The notes under the pieces are model-generated. The model saw only the letters and a program-made list of their open reading frames with translations, was not told where the DNA came from and did no database searches. Below are positions 27,469 to 35,982 of a stretch of 64,000 nt of DNA, piece after piece (positions within the stretch are counted from its first letter, which is position 1; each line of letters opens with the position of its first letter). The position numbers and the translations under genes are program-made. The DNA comes from Pedobacter deserti (GTDB lineage: Bacteria; Bacteroidota; Bacteroidia; Sphingobacteriales; Sphingobacteriaceae). The stretch lies in the NCBI RefSeq assembly GCF_024436415.1, contig NZ_JAFMZQ010000001.1, forward strand, positions 62,001-126,000, written 5' to 3'.

Positions 27469-29088
27469 CTATAGTTGTGATTTTAATTTAGTTGGGGCAA
27501 TCGTGTCGGTACGTACAACATTACCATCGTTGTCGAGCGACTGCCGGAGCCAGTTTCCTTCAATATCGCGTAATGTGGATGTTTTTGACAGATCAATGTT
27601 ATTTTGCGTTCTGGCCTTTACCCATTTGCCCAGTGTTTCATTGTAAACACCGCCAAGCATATTCCAAAAGCCTTGGTCGGCCGGAAGCGTATAATTAAAA
27701 CTAAGTGTATTTCCTCCGCTTCGGTAGAACGGCTGGGGCTTAAGTGTGATTGGATCGATTTTGTCGTAAAAGTCCGTATTCGCAATACGGTAACCTACCG
27801 TTGAACCATTAAACAGACTGCCGCCTGCACCGATGAACACCACGTCAATCGGCGCCTTATTTACATCAACATCCGTCCCTTCAAACACAGCAAAACCGGA
27901 AGCGTTACCACTATTGGCAAACAAACCCGAAGTTTTAAGTCCGAAACCGTCACCGTTCGTTGTGCTGTAGTTAAACGACCGGATCCATTTTGCAGAAGAA
28001 ATGCTCGTTGAATTCGGACCATTAATCAATTTAGCCGAACCACCCACATAAAAATACTGACCTTTGGCTACTGTGCCGGAGGTCAGGTTGAATTTATACG
28101 TCCTTGCGTTGCCGCTGGTGGCCAGACTGCCTGTCGCCCATCCCAAAGATGGGAAACCACCAGGGTTACTTGCGCCCGCGTTGTTGGTGACGACAACCGA
28201 ATAAGGCGTAACCGAAAAGTTGATGTCGCGGGTGGCCAGGAACTGCATATATTCATAATTGCCATCGCCCCCTTCAAGGTCAGCCATGAAACCCGAGATA
28301 ATGATCGCCGCGATATCCGGCGTAGAGCTCAACGGTTGTATATCATTCAATGTACGGATGCGATGCTGTGGTTTCAATTTTCCGTTAGCATCGACCGTAT
28401 TAAATACAATGCCGTAATAATTTGCATTAAAATTAAGCCCATTTCGGTTAGCAAACGTAGCCGTAGGGGCTGTATATAACGTAAAGTTATCGAAGCCATC
28501 GTTGATCGTTTTATCCCCGCTATAGGTATCTCCCTCGCCTGCAATGGGATCAAACCCGGCCTTTACAATGGCAACAAGCGTACTTTCGTAATCGTTAGGA
28601 CGTGCCAGGATAGCGCTACTCGGCACGCGGTTTACCGGGATGAATCGGTCGCTGGCAACTTTATTGACATTACTTGCCGGCAACCCAGTTATTTGCAAAA
28701 TGCCATCTTTGCGGGTTAAAACGCCACCCTCAATCCGGACATGTACCGAGTCGCCCGGCACGTAGGTGGCGGCATCAGGTCCCAAAGCTATTGAAATGCC
28801 CCGCAGAGAGTCGATTGCCCCCACCGGACGTGTATTTTGAACCGCAAGTAGACCTGCAGGCATATTATTCCCGGAATGGTCTGAAACGACCACGCCCCGG
28901 ATGCTGGTTGCACCAAGCAGGTTCGCTGTAGTAAGCGTAACGTCGCTGCCCTTGTACACCTTTCTCAAATCGAAATTAGAAATATAGGAACTAACCATAC
29001 CTCCATCATAACCATCGTTGTATTTACAGCCGGTACATCCCAAGATGCAAATGAATAATACAAGATAACTAATATTCTTTGTGTTCAT
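27469..29088 (-). CDS. DUF5689 surface lipoprotein
   Basis: From the ATG at 29088 the product has 539 residues and starts with a lipoprotein signal ending in the lipobox GCTGC. An open frame reaches 29298, but those extra residues lie opposite the susD-like gene and have no signal, so they are rejected. DUF5689 domains form OB-like folds repeated in the N-terminal half (GSDVTLTTANLLGATSIRGV and following). The family commonly sits beside SusC/SusD genes and phosphoesterases or nucleases. It may bind the ligand at the cell surface or assist the esterase. Its exact function is unknown. Confidence 0.8.
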   Translation of the reverse strand: MNTKNISYLVLFICILGCTGCKYNDGYDGGMVSSYISNFDLRKVYKGSDVTLTTANLLGATSIRGVVVSDHSGNNMPAGLLAVQNTRPVGAIDSLRGISIALGPDAATYVPGDSVHVRIEGGVLTRKDGILQITGLPASNVNKVASDRFIPVNRVPSSAILARPNDYESTLVAIVKAGFDPIAGEGDTYSGDKTINDGFDNFTLYTAPTATFANRNGLNFNANYYGIVFNTVDANGKLKPQHRIRTLNDIQPLSSTPDIAAIIISGFMADLEGGDGNYEYMQFLATRDINFSVTPYSVVVTNNAGASNPGGFPSLGWATGSLATSGNARTYKFNLTSGTVAKGQYFYVGGSAKLINGPNSTSISSAKWIRSFNYSTTNGDGFGLKTSGLFANSGNASGFAVFEGTDVDVNKAPIDVVFIGAGGSLFNGSTVGYRIANTDFYDKIDPITLKPQPFYRSGGNTLSFNYTLPADQGFWNMLGGVYNETLGKWVKARTQNNIDLSKTSTLRDIEGNWLRQSLDNDGNVVRTDTIAPTKLKSQL

Positions 29089-29110
29089 CGTATTTGTCTT
29101 TATGTTACTG

Positions 29111-30673
29111 TTAAGGTTTTTGCCACCATACCTGCGTACTAATTTCATCAGGCCCCTGGGCAGCGATTGCATTTTTATAGCTAGTTGGGTTGGCCGACTG
29201 ACTAATGATCGGATAGGCCATTCTGGCGGGCATAACACCACCGTTTGCCAGGCCTGCACCTTTAGGCAGTATCGGATGGCCGGTTCTGCGATATTCAAAC
29301 CACTGCTGCATGTCTACCAGGAACATGGCGTAATATTTTTGCACATGAATCTGCTCCAGTTTACTACTACCTGTCGTTGCGTTCAGCGGGAGACTTTCAT
29401 CCCACCCTATTTCCGCGTCAGTGACGTATTTCGTGAACCGCGGATCGCTTACACCCGTGGCCCATGTTGGTAACCAGTAGTTAATGCTGTAGAACATGCC
29501 TTTATTGTAGTAGTCTGCTGCCGAACCGTCAATCCACCCCCTTACAGCTGCCTCTGCAAGAATGAAATTAACTTCCGCACAGTTCATCAGGATGCCGGTA
29601 TATGGGTCGGTCTGCAGCGTATAGCCGTCATTCTGATCGTCTGAATAAAAATAAGCCTTGCGGGTATAGTCCATACCAGGACCAAAGCCGCTGGGTACAC
29701 CCGAGTAGCCTTCTGAACCCTGGGCAATACCCCAGCGTGGAACGGATGCCTTACCGAAATCACTATCCATTCGAGGATCGGCCCAATCACGTAACCTGTC
29801 AATAAAGAAACTGGAAATTGCTACACCTCTGAAGTCTACCGGGCGCACGCTAACCATAAAAGGTGACGAGTAGACCGCCGTACTGCTGTTAGTTCCGTTC
29901 CAAAGAATTTTAGCCGTGTCGTCATTGCTTTGCATAATCGGGTAATTGCCCGGATTGGTGTCAATCATTTCTTTAATTTTGGCTATGACGTCAGCAGATA
30001 CCTCTGATTTGCCAGAGACGCGAAGCAGCAGACGCAGGTAAAGCGAGTTTCCAAACTTCCGCCATTTGCCTATATCGCCTTTAAAGACCGGGTCCCCGCT
30101 CGCTACAATGGCCTTTCCGGCGCTAAGCAACCTGTTCGCTTCTTCAAGCTTGCTGAAAAGATCGAGATAAATTTCCATCTGCCTGTCGTATGCAGGTTCA
30201 ACAATCCCATTCTTCCCCTCGTTCGCCTGCGAGTAAGGCACGTCGCCATATGTATCTGTAAGCAGCGAATATACCCAGGCCTGGGTGATTAGGGAGATGC
30301 CCTGGTAAGATTCGTTGATTTTGCCAGGGCGACTGGCGATGGTGTAAATGTCCTTGAAATTGGTAGCCTGTGGATACCACGCGTTCCACAGATAGTCGGA
30401 CCAGTTACGCCGGAAATCGTATCGGAATACTTTGCCTTCGGCATCGCTGATGTCGACAGTGACCTGCATTAGCTCGTTGTTAAAATTGCGGTTGCGGACC
30501 ATGTTTGCGTGCAGCACGCTGACCAAGGCTGGTGCAAGCAACTGATTGGCTTCGACCGACGCCGTGCCGATAGGATCTGTATTAAGTTCCTCAAAACCTT
30601 TATCGCACCCGGAAAGCAACATGCTGACAGCGACCAGCATCATTACGGTGGTTTTCAAAATGTTAGTTTTCAT
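29111..30673 (-). CDS. SusD/RagB-type nutrient-binding outer-membrane lipoprotein (SusD-like_2)
   Basis: This 520-residue protein has a lipoprotein signal ending in LLSGC (Cys 23), and continues DKGFEELNTDPIGTASVEANQ, typical of the SusD-like_2 (PF12771) group. A helical TPR scaffold follows, with FGNSLYLRLLLRVSGKSEV, GILMNCAEVNFILAEAAVRG and KYYAMFLVDMQQWFEYRRTGHP. These proteins form the lid over the SusC barrel and bind ligand on the cell surface. It is 28 nt downstream of the SusC gene and is followed by the DUF5689 gene. Ligand cannot be predicted, but this subgroup is often found outside classical polysaccharide loci. Confidence 0.93.
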   Translation of the reverse strand: MKTNILKTTVMMLVAVSMLLSGCDKGFEELNTDPIGTASVEANQLLAPALVSVLHANMVRNRNFNNELMQVTVDISDAEGKVFRYDFRRNWSDYLWNAWYPQATNFKDIYTIASRPGKINESYQGISLITQAWVYSLLTDTYGDVPYSQANEGKNGIVEPAYDRQMEIYLDLFSKLEEANRLLSAGKAIVASGDPVFKGDIGKWRKFGNSLYLRLLLRVSGKSEVSADVIAKIKEMIDTNPGNYPIMQSNDDTAKILWNGTNSSTAVYSSPFMVSVRPVDFRGVAISSFFIDRLRDWADPRMDSDFGKASVPRWGIAQGSEGYSGVPSGFGPGMDYTRKAYFYSDDQNDGYTLQTDPYTGILMNCAEVNFILAEAAVRGWIDGSAADYYNKGMFYSINYWLPTWATGVSDPRFTKYVTDAEIGWDESLPLNATTGSSKLEQIHVQKYYAMFLVDMQQWFEYRRTGHPILPKGAGLANGGVMPARMAYPIISQSANPTSYKNAIAAQGPDEISTQVWWQKP

Positions 30674-30701
30674 CTGTAAATTATTAGTTCCGAATAATTG
30701 A

Positions 30702-33700
30702 TTAAATGCCTGCTACGAGCCTGATACCATATGTTCTTGTTGACGGAAGCTGTCCCGTTTCAAACCCAGTAACGATGTCCGTGCCCGAAAGCGTTCCGAA
30801 TTCCGGGTCGAAAGCAGGCCATGGCGACCAGATGAAAAGGTTACGCCCGTAGGCACTGATCGAGAGGCGACTTAGGCTCAGCTTCTTCACAAATCCAGGT
30901 TTAAATGCATAACCCAGGCTTGCCTCGCGAAACTTGATGAAGTCCGTACTGAATATACTTCCTTCGGCCTGATCTGAACCGTATACTGATGTATAATAAT
31001 TCTGTATATCAGTTGCCACAACATCATTGGTCCTGTACGAACCGTCGGGGTTCTGAACTACACCTTTACCTATAATCCCGTTATACCGTCCTGGTAATGT
31101 AGCTTTGAGCTTTCCAAGGGCCGCCATCCGCGAGAAGGTAAGTGAGTGAGCAACAGCGCCCACCTGCGCATCAAATAACGTACTCAAACTGAATCCTTTA
31201 TAAGAAAATGTATTGCTGATCCCAGCACGGTATTGCGGAATCGTATTTCCGAGGTGTATCACCCCTGAGGTAACTTTTGCGAATCCGCTGGTGGCATCAT
31301 AAACAATTTGTCCGTCGGGCGAGCGAAGAAAACCAATACCATATAAGTCACCCATGCTTCCCCCAACATTGGCAACTACCTGACCGCCGCCCAGCGCGCC
31401 GGTACGAAGGACGATCGAGCTGTCGCTTAATGCTTTGATCTCATTCTTATTGGTTGAGAATGTCATGTTAACAGCCCACTCAAAGCCATTTTTAAATGAT
31501 ATAGGCTTTGCGTTCAGCGCAACTTCCAGTCCCCGGTTATCTACGCGGCCTGCATTGATGATCGCATTTGAATAGCCGGATGAACGGTCGATCTGCCTGG
31601 TCAGAATTTGATTCCTTGTGTTGCCGGCATAAACCGCCACATCAAACCCTAACCGCCCTTTAAAGAACTGCATCTCAGCGCCAGCTTCAAACGTCGTTGT
31701 TTTTAGCGGCTTTAGGTTTGGATTTGGCAATGTGGATGGGTTTGTAGACCCACTGTCCGGGTAAATACCGCTTGAAGCCAGCGAGTAGTTATAAGCCGTA
31801 CGGTACGGTATCAGTGTTCCGCTTCCTACCTGCGCTGCCGAGATCCGCAGCTTTGCCAGCGAAATGGCTTTTGGGAGCTTAAAGTAATCTGAGGCAATAA
31901 AACTTAAACTTGCAGAAGGATAGGTAAACCCGACATTGTCCGTACGTGTTGGTGTCGCCAAAACACTGTTCCAGTCTGCCCGTCCTGTAAGATCCAGATA
32001 CAAATAATTTTTGTAGGTAAGCGATGCTAGCGCATAAACACTGTTCAACTGGTACTCTGCCGTATCCGGAACAAAAATAATATCGTTTGCAGCGTTAGAT
32101 AAACTGTACTCGTTTGGCACGATCAACCCGTCTGCCCGCTGTTCATCCTTGTAATAATTGTTTCTCAGTGTTGATCCGCCTACGCGTGCGGTAAGGCGAA
32201 GATTTTTATGGAGCTGCTTGTTATAAGTAAGCATGAAGTCACCACTGATCTCGCGCATGTTAATTTCCTGAACGCGATACGAACCCTGGGCAAACTTACT
32301 TCCTGCTGCATCCCATGGACGCTTCTGTGTCCGGTCGTCACTGGCGTAATCTATAGAGCCCCTTACCATAGCGCTGAATGCGTCAGAAAATTTGTAAGTA
32401 GCCTGCACATTGCTCAGCACACCATTTCGCTTTTGCGTGTTGAGGTATTGCTCAGAAATCGCATACGGACTCTCTGGATTGGTTGTTGTAATGTTCACGA
32501 ACTGACGATACTGCTGGCCTGGTGCCCAGTAATCACGATACCAGTCGACATTTACATTGGGTTGGGCAAACATGAACCAGTACATGAGCGACTGATTGCC
32601 GTACCCTGTAGCAGGAAGGTTATCGCTGTGCCGGTTGTTATAAATTGCTTTTACATTCACATCCAACTTCCTGGTCGGCTTTGCATTCGCAGAAAACGTA
32701 GCAGACGTACGCTCCAAACCAGTGTTTGGCACAATCCAGTCATTCTCGCCATGGCTTGCAGAGAACCGCATAGCAACCGTCTTATAAGTCCCTTCCAGAC
32801 TCACCGAGTTGTTTGTCTCGTAGCCCCGTTTGAAGAAACTGTTTATGGGGTTTTCATAGGCACGCCAGGGTGTGCGTACCGTTCCCGCTTTTTTAGTGGT
32901 CGGATCGTACTGGAAGAATGACTGACCGTCGAATGGCGCCCCCCAGGATGCACTCGTACTGTTCTGGTTAGAACCGTCGGCCGAAGCTCCGTAAGAAAAG
33001 TGAGCAACCCCGAACTGGCCCTGGCCGAATTCATACTGGGAATCGGGACCACGATTGATCTCTTCCCAGGAGGTATTGGACGTGAATCCGATGCTGAGCC
33101 TTCTTTTTTTCGCATTACCAGACTTAGTTGTAATGATCACGGCGCCGTTGGCACCACGCTGTCCATACAGCGCCGTAGCGCCTGGCCCCTTCAGTACAGT
33201 TACCTCCGCAATATCGTCTGGATTCAGGTCATTGATACCGCTGCCAAAGTCGGCTGGCAGATTGTCTCCCGAAGTTCCGTAGGGCCCGCCGGTAGGCGAC
33301 GCCGGACGGCGTACACTGTTGCTGGAAACCACCCCGTCGATAACGATGAGCGCTTCATTATCACCTGTAAGATTGTTTTCGCCACGAAGAATGATCTTGT
33401 TGGAACCAGCCGGTCCGCTGTTGCGTACCAGGTTTAAACCAGCAACCTTTCCGGATAATGCGTCGGTCCAGTTGGTTGCAACAGCCGTTGTCAGTTGCGT
33501 ACTATCTACTTTAGTAACGGCATAACCCAATGCCTTTTCCTCCCTGCGGATACCCAGCGCGGTTACAACCACTTCTGAAAGTGCATTGTTAGCAGGTTGG
33601 AGCCTGGCGCTGAGGGAGGTGTTTGCATTTGGCCTTACCTGTACATTGGCACGCTGAAAAGGCTCATAGGAGATATAGGATACATCTATCGTGTATGTTC

Positions 33701-34157
33701 CGGCCGGCACTTCAAGGGTGACATTACCTTCGCTATTTGTTTGCCTCGCCAGGCCCAGGCTGCCGATCCTCACCACTGCGCTTGGCAGCGGCTGACCATT
33801 TTCATCGATCACCTTCCCAACAATTTTTCCTGTGCTGGGTTTCTCAACAATCAGAATGTTGTTGCCGTTTCCCATCTTAAAGGTAAACGGTGTTCCATTC
33901 AGCAGGAGACCAAGCACCTGCTTAACACTCCGTTCCGCTTTCGAAACCGTAATTACCCGCTGATCGTTTAGCTTGGTGTTGTTATAATTCACAGAGAAAC
34001 CACTCAGCCTCTCCAATTCCTGGAAAGCATTTTTGAGAGTTGTTTCCCGCACACCATACGTGATGGTTCTGTCGACAGCTGTTTGCGCCTTAATTTCCTG
34101 AGGTTGAAACGCTAAGTGCAAAACCGCCAATATGGCTAGCAACCATAACTTTTTCAT
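30702..34157 (-). CDS. SusC/RagA TonB-linked outer-membrane transporter with N-terminal STN domain
   Basis: This 1151-residue protein has a signal peptide, then an STN secretin/TonB signalling domain (about 28-105; ETTLKNAFQELERLSGF), a carboxypeptidase-D-like regulatory domain (about 110-195), a plug (SNKIILRGENNLTGDNEALI; LKGPGATALYGQRGANGAVI) and the 22-strand barrel to the C-terminus. It imports ligand across the outer membrane using TonB energy. STN domains are found in transporters that signal to a FecR anti-sigma factor, and a FecR and a sigma gene lie directly upstream, so the locus has the full transenvelope signalling set. The protein pairs with the SusD-like lipoprotein encoded next. 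Confidence 0.95.
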   Translation of the reverse strand: MKKLWLLAILAVLHLAFQPQEIKAQTAVDRTITYGVRETTLKNAFQELERLSGFSVNYNNTKLNDQRVITVSKAERSVKQVLGLLLNGTPFTFKMGNGNNILIVEKPSTGKIVGKVIDENGQPLPSAVVRIGSLGLARQTNSEGNVTLEVPAGTYTIDVSYISYEPFQRANVQVRPNANTSLSARLQPANNALSEVVVTALGIRREEKALGYAVTKVDSTQLTTAVATNWTDALSGKVAGLNLVRNSGPAGSNKIILRGENNLTGDNEALIVIDGVVSSNSVRRPASPTGGPYGTSGDNLPADFGSGINDLNPDDIAEVTVLKGPGATALYGQRGANGAVIITTKSGNAKKRRLSIGFTSNTSWEEINRGPDSQYEFGQGQFGVAHFSYGASADGSNQNSTSASWGAPFDGQSFFQYDPTTKKAGTVRTPWRAYENPINSFFKRGYETNNSVSLEGTYKTVAMRFSASHGENDWIVPNTGLERTSATFSANAKPTRKLDVNVKAIYNNRHSDNLPATGYGNQSLMYWFMFAQPNVNVDWYRDYWAPGQQYRQFVNITTTNPESPYAISEQYLNTQKRNGVLSNVQATYKFSDAFSAMVRGSIDYASDDRTQKRPWDAAGSKFAQGSYRVQEINMREISGDFMLTYNKQLHKNLRLTARVGGSTLRNNYYKDEQRADGLIVPNEYSLSNAANDIIFVPDTAEYQLNSVYALASLTYKNYLYLDLTGRADWNSVLATPTRTDNVGFTYPSASLSFIASDYFKLPKAISLAKLRISAAQVGSGTLIPYRTAYNYSLASSGIYPDSGSTNPSTLPNPNLKPLKTTTFEAGAEMQFFKGRLGFDVAVYAGNTRNQILTRQIDRSSGYSNAIINAGRVDNRGLEVALNAKPISFKNGFEWAVNMTFSTNKNEIKALSDSSIVLRTGALGGGQVVANVGGSMGDLYGIGFLRSPDGQIVYDATSGFAKVTSGVIHLGNTIPQYRAGISNTFSYKGFSLSTLFDAQVGAVAHSLTFSRMAALGKLKATLPGRYNGIIGKGVVQNPDGSYRTNDVVATDIQNYYTSVYGSDQAEGSIFSTDFIKFREASLGYAFKPGFVKKLSLSRLSISAYGRNLFIWSPWPAFDPEFGTLSGTDIVTGFETGQLPSTRTYGIRLVAGI

Positions 34158-34210
34158 ATATTTACTTAGTTTATTTTTGAATTCTTGAGTTTTAAATTTG
34201 GAACTGAACC

Positions 34211-34239
34211 GCCTGGAGTTGTTACCAGCAACTCCGGGC
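34211..34239 (-). promoter_or_regulatory. Intercistronic hairpin between fecR-like and susC-like genes
   Basis: An 11-bp stem with one G-T pair (34211-34221 with 34229-34239, core GGAGTTG/CAACTCC) and a 7-nt loop lies between the FecR stop and the SusC start. It lacks a T run, so it is more likely a processing or partial attenuation element that separates regulator and transporter expression than a full terminator. Confidence 0.55.
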
Positions 34240-34260
34240 TACTTAATAAGGCTGGTAAAT

Positions 34261-35274
34261 CTATTTCATGTTTTTTCCTTCCGTCAAATTGGGTTGATAT
34301 ATAAATAATTGTCCGTTTCGCTCTATGTAGCGGAGCCCGGAAAGCGTCATCAATTCGGCAAGCACATCCTTTAAGGCCATATTTTTGAACTTTGCTGTAA
34401 CCCTGATATTTCCGGCTCCGGGATCCATTAATTCTATTTTTCGGCCGTAACGATGTTCGAGGGAAGCCAGAATGTCATATAGCATTGCATTGTTGAATAT
34501 GAAGTGATTTCGGATCCAGGCACTGGTTTGCTCCGCATCTGCGCGGCTCTTGCTTGTATTTCCGGTGATCGTATTCAACTCCAACTGATCGTTGGGCAGA
34601 AGATAACTGATCAACACATTTTTACCGTTAACTTTATTGAGCACCCCAACTTTGCCCGTGTTTACAGACACCGTGACTTTGTGATCGCGTTGGAAGGCCT
34701 TGACATTGAAGGAAGTACCTAAAACTACTGTTGTAACCGCCCCACTCTTGATTACGAACGGCCTGTTGCCGTGCACAACATCAAAAAAGGCCTCGCCGTT
34801 TAGACTGATCATTCGGGTTTTTCTGCCGAAATTCTTAGGGAATCTGATGGTACTGCCGCCCGCAAGGTATACAAGAGAGCTATCGGGCAACAATATTCTG
34901 GTCTGCCGCCCCTCCGGATTGCTGATCTGTCCATATGCTGCCGACGCCACCTTCGGGCTCCGCCCCACATACCAAAAGGCTACACCACACAACAGTAACA
35001 AAGTGGCCGCATAGGCAAGCCATTTTTTGGGAAAACCGACCTGTCTGTGCGGGTGCTCTGCGTTTATGTGACTGCGCACCTTTTCCCAGGCCAGACTGGT
35101 ATCCCCGGAGTTTACAAAATACAGTTTAGACGCTTCCAGGATCTGTAAGGTTTCTCTAAACTGCTCCTGATGATCCGGGCTACGCTCCAACCACTCCTGC
35201 AACTCATTCAGACCTTCATCGCTGATGGTCTTATCAAAATAGGCAACTATTAAAGGGTAACTGTACGCTTCCAT
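34261..35274 (-). CDS. FecR family anti-sigma factor
   Basis: This 337-residue protein has an N-terminal anti-sigma part (DEGLNELQEWLERSPDHQEQF), one membrane helix (about 83-103, WLAYAATLLLLCGVAFWYVG), a periplasmic FecR domain (about 115-215, with GQISNPEGRQTRILLPDSSL) and a C-terminal DUF4974/STN-like domain (about 255-330). It holds the sigma factor at the membrane until the STN domain of the SusC transporter signals ligand occupancy. The gene lies 75 nt after the sigma gene and 103 nt before susC, with a hairpin in the second gap. The order sigma, FecR, SusC, SusD is typical for Bacteroidota. Confidence 0.94.
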   Translation of the reverse strand: MEAYSYPLIVAYFDKTISDEGLNELQEWLERSPDHQEQFRETLQILEASKLYFVNSGDTSLAWEKVRSHINAEHPHRQVGFPKKWLAYAATLLLLCGVAFWYVGRSPKVASAAYGQISNPEGRQTRILLPDSSLVYLAGGSTIRFPKNFGRKTRMISLNGEAFFDVVHGNRPFVIKSGAVTTVVLGTSFNVKAFQRDHKVTVSVNTGKVGVLNKVNGKNVLISYLLPNDQLELNTITGNTSKSRADAEQTSAWIRNHFIFNNAMLYDILASLEHRYGRKIELMDPGAGNIRVTAKFKNMALKDVLAELMTLSGLRYIERNGQLFIYQPNLTEGKNMK

Positions 35275-35349
35275 ATGTCTTCAATACTAAAGACAGTTTA
35301 TTGAGTCGGCATACGTAGCACAAAACGTTAGGTTTATGTTAACAAATGG

Positions 35350-35934
35350 TTAACCGCCAAGATTTAAGTTGGAGGCCCTTTTAAGCAGGCTTCTGAGTTC
35401 CTTTACCGATTGATAGAGCGTCGTTTCTACCGTTCGTAAAGAAATGTTCAGCATATGCGCAATTTCATGTTTGTCCACCTGATCGATGCGGCTCATCAGG
35501 AGAATTTCCCTTTGACGAGGAGGCAGCTGATCAATCAGTTGCAGGATCTGTGCCGATGATTCCCTGCCCGAGATGATCTTTAAAGGGGTATCTGTATTCC
35601 TGAAACGCTGATCGCTATCGGGAATATCCTCGATAGATTGCACAGGTTGCTTCTTTTTTTGAACGAAGTTTAACGACATGTTTCTAGCAGATGCGAAAAG
35701 ATATGCTTTGGCGTGGTCGACGTCTAGGTTATGGCGATTGTCCCATATCCGGATAAAAAGATCAGCCACTATTTCCTCCGCTGCTTCATAATCTTTTGTA
35801 TACACGCCGCAAAATTGGCACAGCGATTTGTAATAGCGGTTAAACAACACTTCAAGCGCATGCGCGTCGTTGCTCTTCAATCTGGAAATCAACGTCTCAT
35901 CTGGTACCATAGCCTGCATCCGAAATACCTCCAT
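35350..35934 (-). CDS. RNA polymerase ECF sigma-70 factor (FecI-like)
   Basis: This 194-residue sigma factor has region 2 (DAHALEVLFNRYYKSLCQFC through VADLFIRIWDNRH) and region 4 (LPPRQREILLMSRIDQVDKH, then helix-turn-helix AHMLNISLRTVETTLYQSVK). It belongs to the Bacteroidota ECF group paired with FecR and TonB-dependent transporters. The start at 35934 is supported by a TAGTTTTG -7 element 7 nt upstream. It most likely drives the susC-susD-DUF5689-phosphoesterase genes downstream. It is divergent from nothing nearby: the upstream neighbour, an M28 peptidase gene, is on the same strand and ends 49 bp before. Confidence 0.95.
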   Translation of the reverse strand: MEVFRMQAMVPDETLISRLKSNDAHALEVLFNRYYKSLCQFCGVYTKDYEAAEEIVADLFIRIWDNRHNLDVDHAKAYLFASARNMSLNFVQKKKQPVQSIEDIPDSDQRFRNTDTPLKIISGRESSAQILQLIDQLPPRQREILLMSRIDQVDKHEIAHMLNISLRTVETTLYQSVKELRSLLKRASNLNLGG

Positions 35935-35941
35935 TCGGTTG

Positions 35942-35949
35942 CAAAACTA
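35942..35949 (-). promoter_or_regulatory. Bacteroidota -7 element of the ECF sigma gene
   Basis: Read on the minus strand, TAGTTTTG fits TAnnTTTG and ends 7 nt before the ATG at 35934. This is the housekeeping type of promoter, so basal regulator expression need not depend on the ECF sigma itself. Confidence 0.5.
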
Positions 35950-35982
35950 GCTTTGCAATGTTATTGAATTATTAACAATGGG

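Noticed and set aside
29089..29298. Upstream extension of the DUF5689 protein.
   Set aside because: It lies opposite the 3' end of the susD-like gene and would bury the lipoprotein signal inside the chain.
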